Source: Giesbergeria sp.
Lineage (GTDB): Bacteria > Pseudomonadota > Gammaproteobacteria > Burkholderiales > Burkholderiaceae_C
Length of the DNA: 6,458 nt
Direction: 5' to 3'
Assembly (NCBI GenBank): GCA_030690515.1
Contig: JAUYGP010000546.1
Span: 1 to 6,458, forward strand
The notes under the pieces are model-generated. The model saw only the letters and a program-made list of their open reading frames with translations, made no database searches and was not told the origin of the DNA. The translations under genes were made by a program, and so were the position numbers. Of the stretch, positions 5,739 to 6,458 are shown one piece after another. The first letter of the stretch is position 1. Each line of letters starts with the position of its first letter.

Positions 5739-6458
5739 TCAAAAATACCGGCGTATGCTGATTTGCCAGGCCTTGGGAGCAGCGCCAAAGTCGCTGTGCG
5801 GCGTTCCGCTGGAACCCTGCCACTGTAAGGCCAGATCGGCCTGGCTCCAGTGGTACCGTACTTCCAGCCAGTGCAGGCGGCTGTGGTCAGTGCCATTGAC
5901 GCGGACCATGGCGCTCAGGTCCAGGTGGGGAACCAAGGCATCGGGCCAATTCGCGTAGAGCGCGTACTGCGTGCGGGTCGTCAATTCCTGCGCCGATTGC
6001 GCCCAGTTGCGGTACAGCGCATACGCCCACGGGGAGCCGCCTTGCAGGGCGCTCCACTGCGATGCATCGGGTGCAGCGCTGTTGCTGGAATACTCCAGGG
6101 TGAACGAGAGCTTTTGGGCGGTGGTGTAGGTGATGCCGGTGCTCAGGCGCTGCTGAAAGCGCTGGTCTTCGGTCAATCCCAAGGCTTGTGATATCTGCGA
6201 GTGGCCGCGCCCTCCGGACCATTCCATGAAAACCACGGTGGCATCGTTGGCCAGTGCCGCCAGGTTGAAGCCGATCTGCGGAGGTTTGCGCTCTTCTCCA
6301 TAAAGCAGCCACTGCGGATTCAGGCGTTCACTCAGACGCTGGCTCCAGGCCAGCAGCCAGCGGTTGCTGGCGTTGGTGGCCCCTTCATTCAGTGCGAAAG
6401 GTGCGCTGTCCGGCTGTCTGGCCAAACGCGGCGAGAGCACTGCCGTCAGTGCCCCGTC
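5739..6458 (-). CDS. Outer-membrane beta-barrel protein, C-terminal part (partial)
   Basis: The frame is open from the right edge and ends in TGA at 5741-5739, giving 239 visible residues; the start and any signal peptide are outside the window. The sequence is a run of short strands alternating polar and hydrophobic or aromatic residues (for example QWLLYGEER, LSFTLEYSSN, TRTQYALYANW, LHWLEVRYHWS, ADLALQWQG), separated by turns rich in Gly, Asn, Asp and Ser. It ends WQISIRRYF, with aromatic residues at the last and alternating positions, the signature recognised by the Bam assembly machinery. No cysteines are visible. I cannot tell whether it is a porin, a channel or an export component. The phrases around NPQWLLYGEER, ATVVFMEWSGG and WPDALVPHLDLSAMVRVN would be useful search seeds. 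It is convergent with the chemoreceptor gene and probably unrelated to it. Confidence 0.75.
   Translation of the reverse strand, partial: DGALTAVLSPRLARQPDSAPFALNEGATNASNRWLLAWSQRLSERLNPQWLLYGEERKPPQIGFNLAALANDATVVFMEWSGGRGHSQISQALGLTEDQRFQQRLSTGITYTTAQKLSFTLEYSSNSAAPDASQWSALQGGSPWAYALYRNWAQSAQELTTRTQYALYANWPDALVPHLDLSAMVRVNGTDHSRLHWLEVRYHWSQADLALQWQGSSGTPHSDFGAAPKAWQISIRRYF

Noticed and set aside
5413..5823. Minus-strand frame of 136 codons across the chemoreceptor/barrel intergenic region
   Set aside because: It overlaps the 3' ends of two well-supported genes, shows no family resemblance and has poor codon use.

Overview
The window looks like a chromosomal segment from a GC-rich betaproteobacterium, most likely Burkholderiales and perhaps Comamonadaceae. 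This rests on codon use with mostly G/C third positions, a DUF3079 protein, a CybB-type cytochrome b561 and a chemoreceptor with a 4HB_MCP-style architecture. The assignment is inference from gene content, with no database comparison. No tRNA, rRNA, CRISPR array or insertion sequence was seen.

Layout, left to right. Positions 1-50 may hold the 5' end of a minus-strand gene running off the left edge. It would be divergent from a small Cys-rich DUF3079 gene (81-299, +). After about 300 bases without a confident gene, which include a perfect 14-bp palindrome, comes a four-helix cytochrome b561 gene (603-1154, +). A structured convergent intergenic region (1155-1304) separates it from a minus-strand cluster.

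The minus-strand cluster (about 3714 down to 1305) is the most unusual part. In transcription order it holds: a weak ORF (3714-3448) that may be a remnant; a small membrane-protein gene (3438-3099) readable as one protein only across a frameshift and an in-frame TGA where Trp would be expected; a DUF3592-like membrane protein (3111-2665); and a 432-residue exported protein (2603-1305) with a phospholipase A2-like calcium loop and His-Asp dyad but no cysteine at all. The close packing suggests one transcription unit. An exported lipase-like protein next to small membrane proteins resembles effector/partner loci, but that function is a hypothesis.

About 470 bases of poorly coding DNA separate this cluster from a complete methyl-accepting chemotaxis protein gene (3910-5562, +). 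That receptor has two membrane helices, HAMP and an intact CheA/CheW-binding tip. Its first methylation region is altered and it has no CheR/CheB-tethering pentapeptide. At the right edge, a convergent minus-strand gene (5739 to beyond 6458) encodes the C-terminal part of an outer-membrane beta-barrel protein ending in the Phe typical of Bam-inserted barrels. The cytochrome, chemoreceptor and barrel genes look like independent single-gene units.
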